From an uncultured bacterium (GTDB lineage Bacteria > Hydrogenedentota > Hydrogenedentia > Hydrogenedentales > CAITNO01), in the NCBI GenBank assembly GCA_937923585.1, contig CALDSM010000738.1:1-30623 (forward strand): a stretch of DNA of 30,623 nt. Reading direction: 5' to 3'. The notes beneath the pieces were generated by a model. That model made no database searches. It worked only from the letters and a program-made list of their open reading frames with translations, and was not told the origin of the DNA. Below are positions 29,486-30,623 of the stretch, one piece after another (position 1 is the stretch's first letter; the number at the start of each line of letters is the position of its first letter). A program made the position numbers and the translations under genes.

Positions 29486-30623
29486 TCACCCTCCAAGGGA
29501 TTCAAGCATGCGCTTGGGATCAATACTCATTGGATCCACTTCAAGTGCCTTCGTGAAGAAGACGCGGGCCTTGTCCCTGTCGCCCAAGCCGAGATGGCCG
29601 AGCCCCTGCATGTAGTAGGAGGACACGCGCAGGTCTTTCCGGGCGAGTTCATGCTCGATGAGGAAGGTGCGCGCCGAATGGGATTCTTCCACGGAGGTGG
29701 TGATGTGCCGTCCGTCTTTTGCCGGGGCAAGCCGTTTTTCGCCGTCGGCGATCAACTGTTGGAACAGTCTGTCGGACTCCGCCTTGTCGCGGCCCAGTTC
29801 CGCGGCGGCGCGCGCCTTGAAGTAGCTGATTTCGGGGAAGTCTCCGGCGCCCCAGCCCTGGCTGAAGGTGTAGTCCGTCATCTTGGTGAAGTACGCATCG
29901 GCCTTTGCTTTGTCATTGGACGCTTTGGCGTTCAGACCCAGGTAGTAATAGGCGATGCCGACCTTGCCGTCGCGCTCGGCTTCGAGGTTGGCGGGAAATT
30001 CCATGGCTTTGAGGAAGCTCTTCTCGGCCTCCGCATGGTCCCCTGCGTTCATCTGGGCGATGCCCTTCTGCAGGTGGGCGTCAAACCAGTAGACGTGCGG
30101 GTTGAATGTGGCGCCTTCCTTGATGTGATAGGTCATCGCTTCCAGCAGGCGGATGGCATCGTCGTGTTTGCCCTGGAAGATGTTGAGCTTGATCTCCATC
30201 AACTGGATGTCGGTGACGTCTTTCGCCATGGCGCCGTATTGGGCAAGGAAATCGGACAACTGCTGCGGCGTGAGGCTGGCGTAGGACATGTAGAGGTGCG
30301 CTTCGGAGAAGTAGCGCGGCTGCGACGGGTCGAGCGAAACGGCTTTCATGATGTTGGCCAGCGCGTTGGGCATGTCCCGAAGGTGGTTGGCTTGGATATA
30401 GGCAATATTGCGGTATGTGATGGCGTCTTCGCGTCCGTTTCGCAGAGCCGTTTCCCAGCATTTTACGGCCTCTGCGTGCTGGCTGTTGGCCAGCGCGTTG
30501 CCCAGCAGATGCCATGCCGTGACGTCTCCAGGGTTCTTCGACACCGCATATCGGAGCACCCGGATGGACTCGTCGCCATAGGGGAAACACAAGTCCGTCG
30601 AAAGCGACGCGGCCTTCTGCAGC
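29486..30623 (-). CDS. TPR protein, C-terminal part (probable DUF5107-TPR protein), truncated by window edge
   Basis: The frame is open to the right edge: upstream of the first in-frame TTG (30592) it continues as LQKAASLSTDLCFPYGDES, so the visible 378 codons plus stop are only the 3' part of the gene. They hold tetratricopeptide repeats such as TAWHLLGNALANSQHAEAVKCWETAL and VSSYYMQGLGHLGLGDRDKARVFFTKALEVDP. The opening CFPYGDESIRVLRYAVSKNPGDVTAWHLLGN resembles the start of the TPR part of DUF5107 proteins, large exported proteins met in glycan-utilisation loci, with the N-terminal sugar-mutarotase-like domain lying beyond the window. That family assignment is by recall of the pattern. The downstream gene, 64 nt away, is the DUF4038-like lipoprotein. 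Confidence 0.75.
   Translation of the reverse strand, partial: LQKAASLSTDLCFPYGDESIRVLRYAVSKNPGDVTAWHLLGNALANSQHAEAVKCWETALRNGREDAITYRNIAYIQANHLRDMPNALANIMKAVSLDPSQPRYFSEAHLYMSYASLTPQQLSDFLAQYGAMAKDVTDIQLMEIKLNIFQGKHDDAIRLLEAMTYHIKEGATFNPHVYWFDAHLQKGIAQMNAGDHAEAEKSFLKAMEFPANLEAERDGKVGIAYYYLGLNAKASNDKAKADAYFTKMTDYTFSQGWGAGDFPEISYFKARAAAELGRDKAESDRLFQQLIADGEKRLAPAKDGRHITTSVEESHSARTFLIEHELARKDLRVSSYYMQGLGHLGLGDRDKARVFFTKALEVDPMSIDPKRMLESLGG

Overview
The window is one end of a high-GC bacterial contig. Bases 1-48 are not genomic: they match the Illumina TruSeq P7 adapter with index read as CTGATC, so the left edge is an assembly/trimming artefact and real DNA starts at 49. The gene set is rich in secreted or lipid-anchored carbohydrate-active proteins: a GH78-like rhamnosidase, a DUF4838 protein, a GH30-like glycosidase, a sialidase-fold lipoprotein, a DUF4038-like glycosidase lipoprotein and a secreted beta-propeller. 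Together with a Tat-exported creatininase-like protein and a DUF5107-type TPR protein, this suggests a free-living Gram-negative glycan degrader of the kind seen in PVC-superphylum or Hydrogenedentes-like metagenome-assembled genomes. No rRNA or phylogenetic marker is present, so that placement is inference only.

Layout. 49-243 (-) is the 5' end of a lipoyl-domain E2 gene. 365-5870 (-) reads, in transcription order, rhamnosidase, organophosphate-type MFS transporter, mannitol-1-phosphate 5-dehydrogenase: a plausible sugar scavenging group. 6027-10059 (-) holds a DUF4838 protein and a beta-propeller protein. 10308-11192 (+) is a REP-associated tyrosine transposase (RAYT) whose own coding sequence contains REP palindromes. 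11224-13745 (-) holds a GspE/PilB-type ATPase, a MITE-like element and a ceramidase-like membrane protein. 13887-15582 (+) holds a small membrane protein and a sialidase-like lipoprotein. 15753-16661 (+) is a tandem pair of GxxExxY (PD-(D/E)XK) genes set among long palindromes. 16838-18037 (+) is DNA polymerase IV, convergent with a fused MFS/spermidine-synthase-like protein at 18040-20646 (-). 20647-21521 is a gene-free stretch with a well-formed promoter, a probable structured RNA and an intrinsic terminator. 21522-24113 (-) is a secreted ankyrin-repeat protein, 24210-25604 (-) a GH30-like enzyme, 25804-26652 (+) a creatininase-like protein, 26943-27959 (+) a DUF1016/YhcG-like nuclease, and 28069-30623 (-) a DUF4038-like lipoprotein preceded by a TPR protein that runs off the right edge.

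The most striking theme is repeats. At least nine unrelated families of long imperfect palindromes fill nearly every intergenic gap, and two of them also lie inside reading frames with lengths divisible by three: 99 and 66 nt in the RAYT gene, 99 nt in the MFS/spermidine-synthase fusion. Three nuclease-type genes (the HUH RAYT, the GxxExxY pair and the DUF1016 protein) each sit next to a different palindrome family. The RAYT/REP link is established biology; whether the other two families are tied to their repeats in a similar way is a hypothesis. The orphan structured RNA at about 21022-21195 is the other candidate for something undescribed. No CRISPR array, tRNA or rRNA was recognised.
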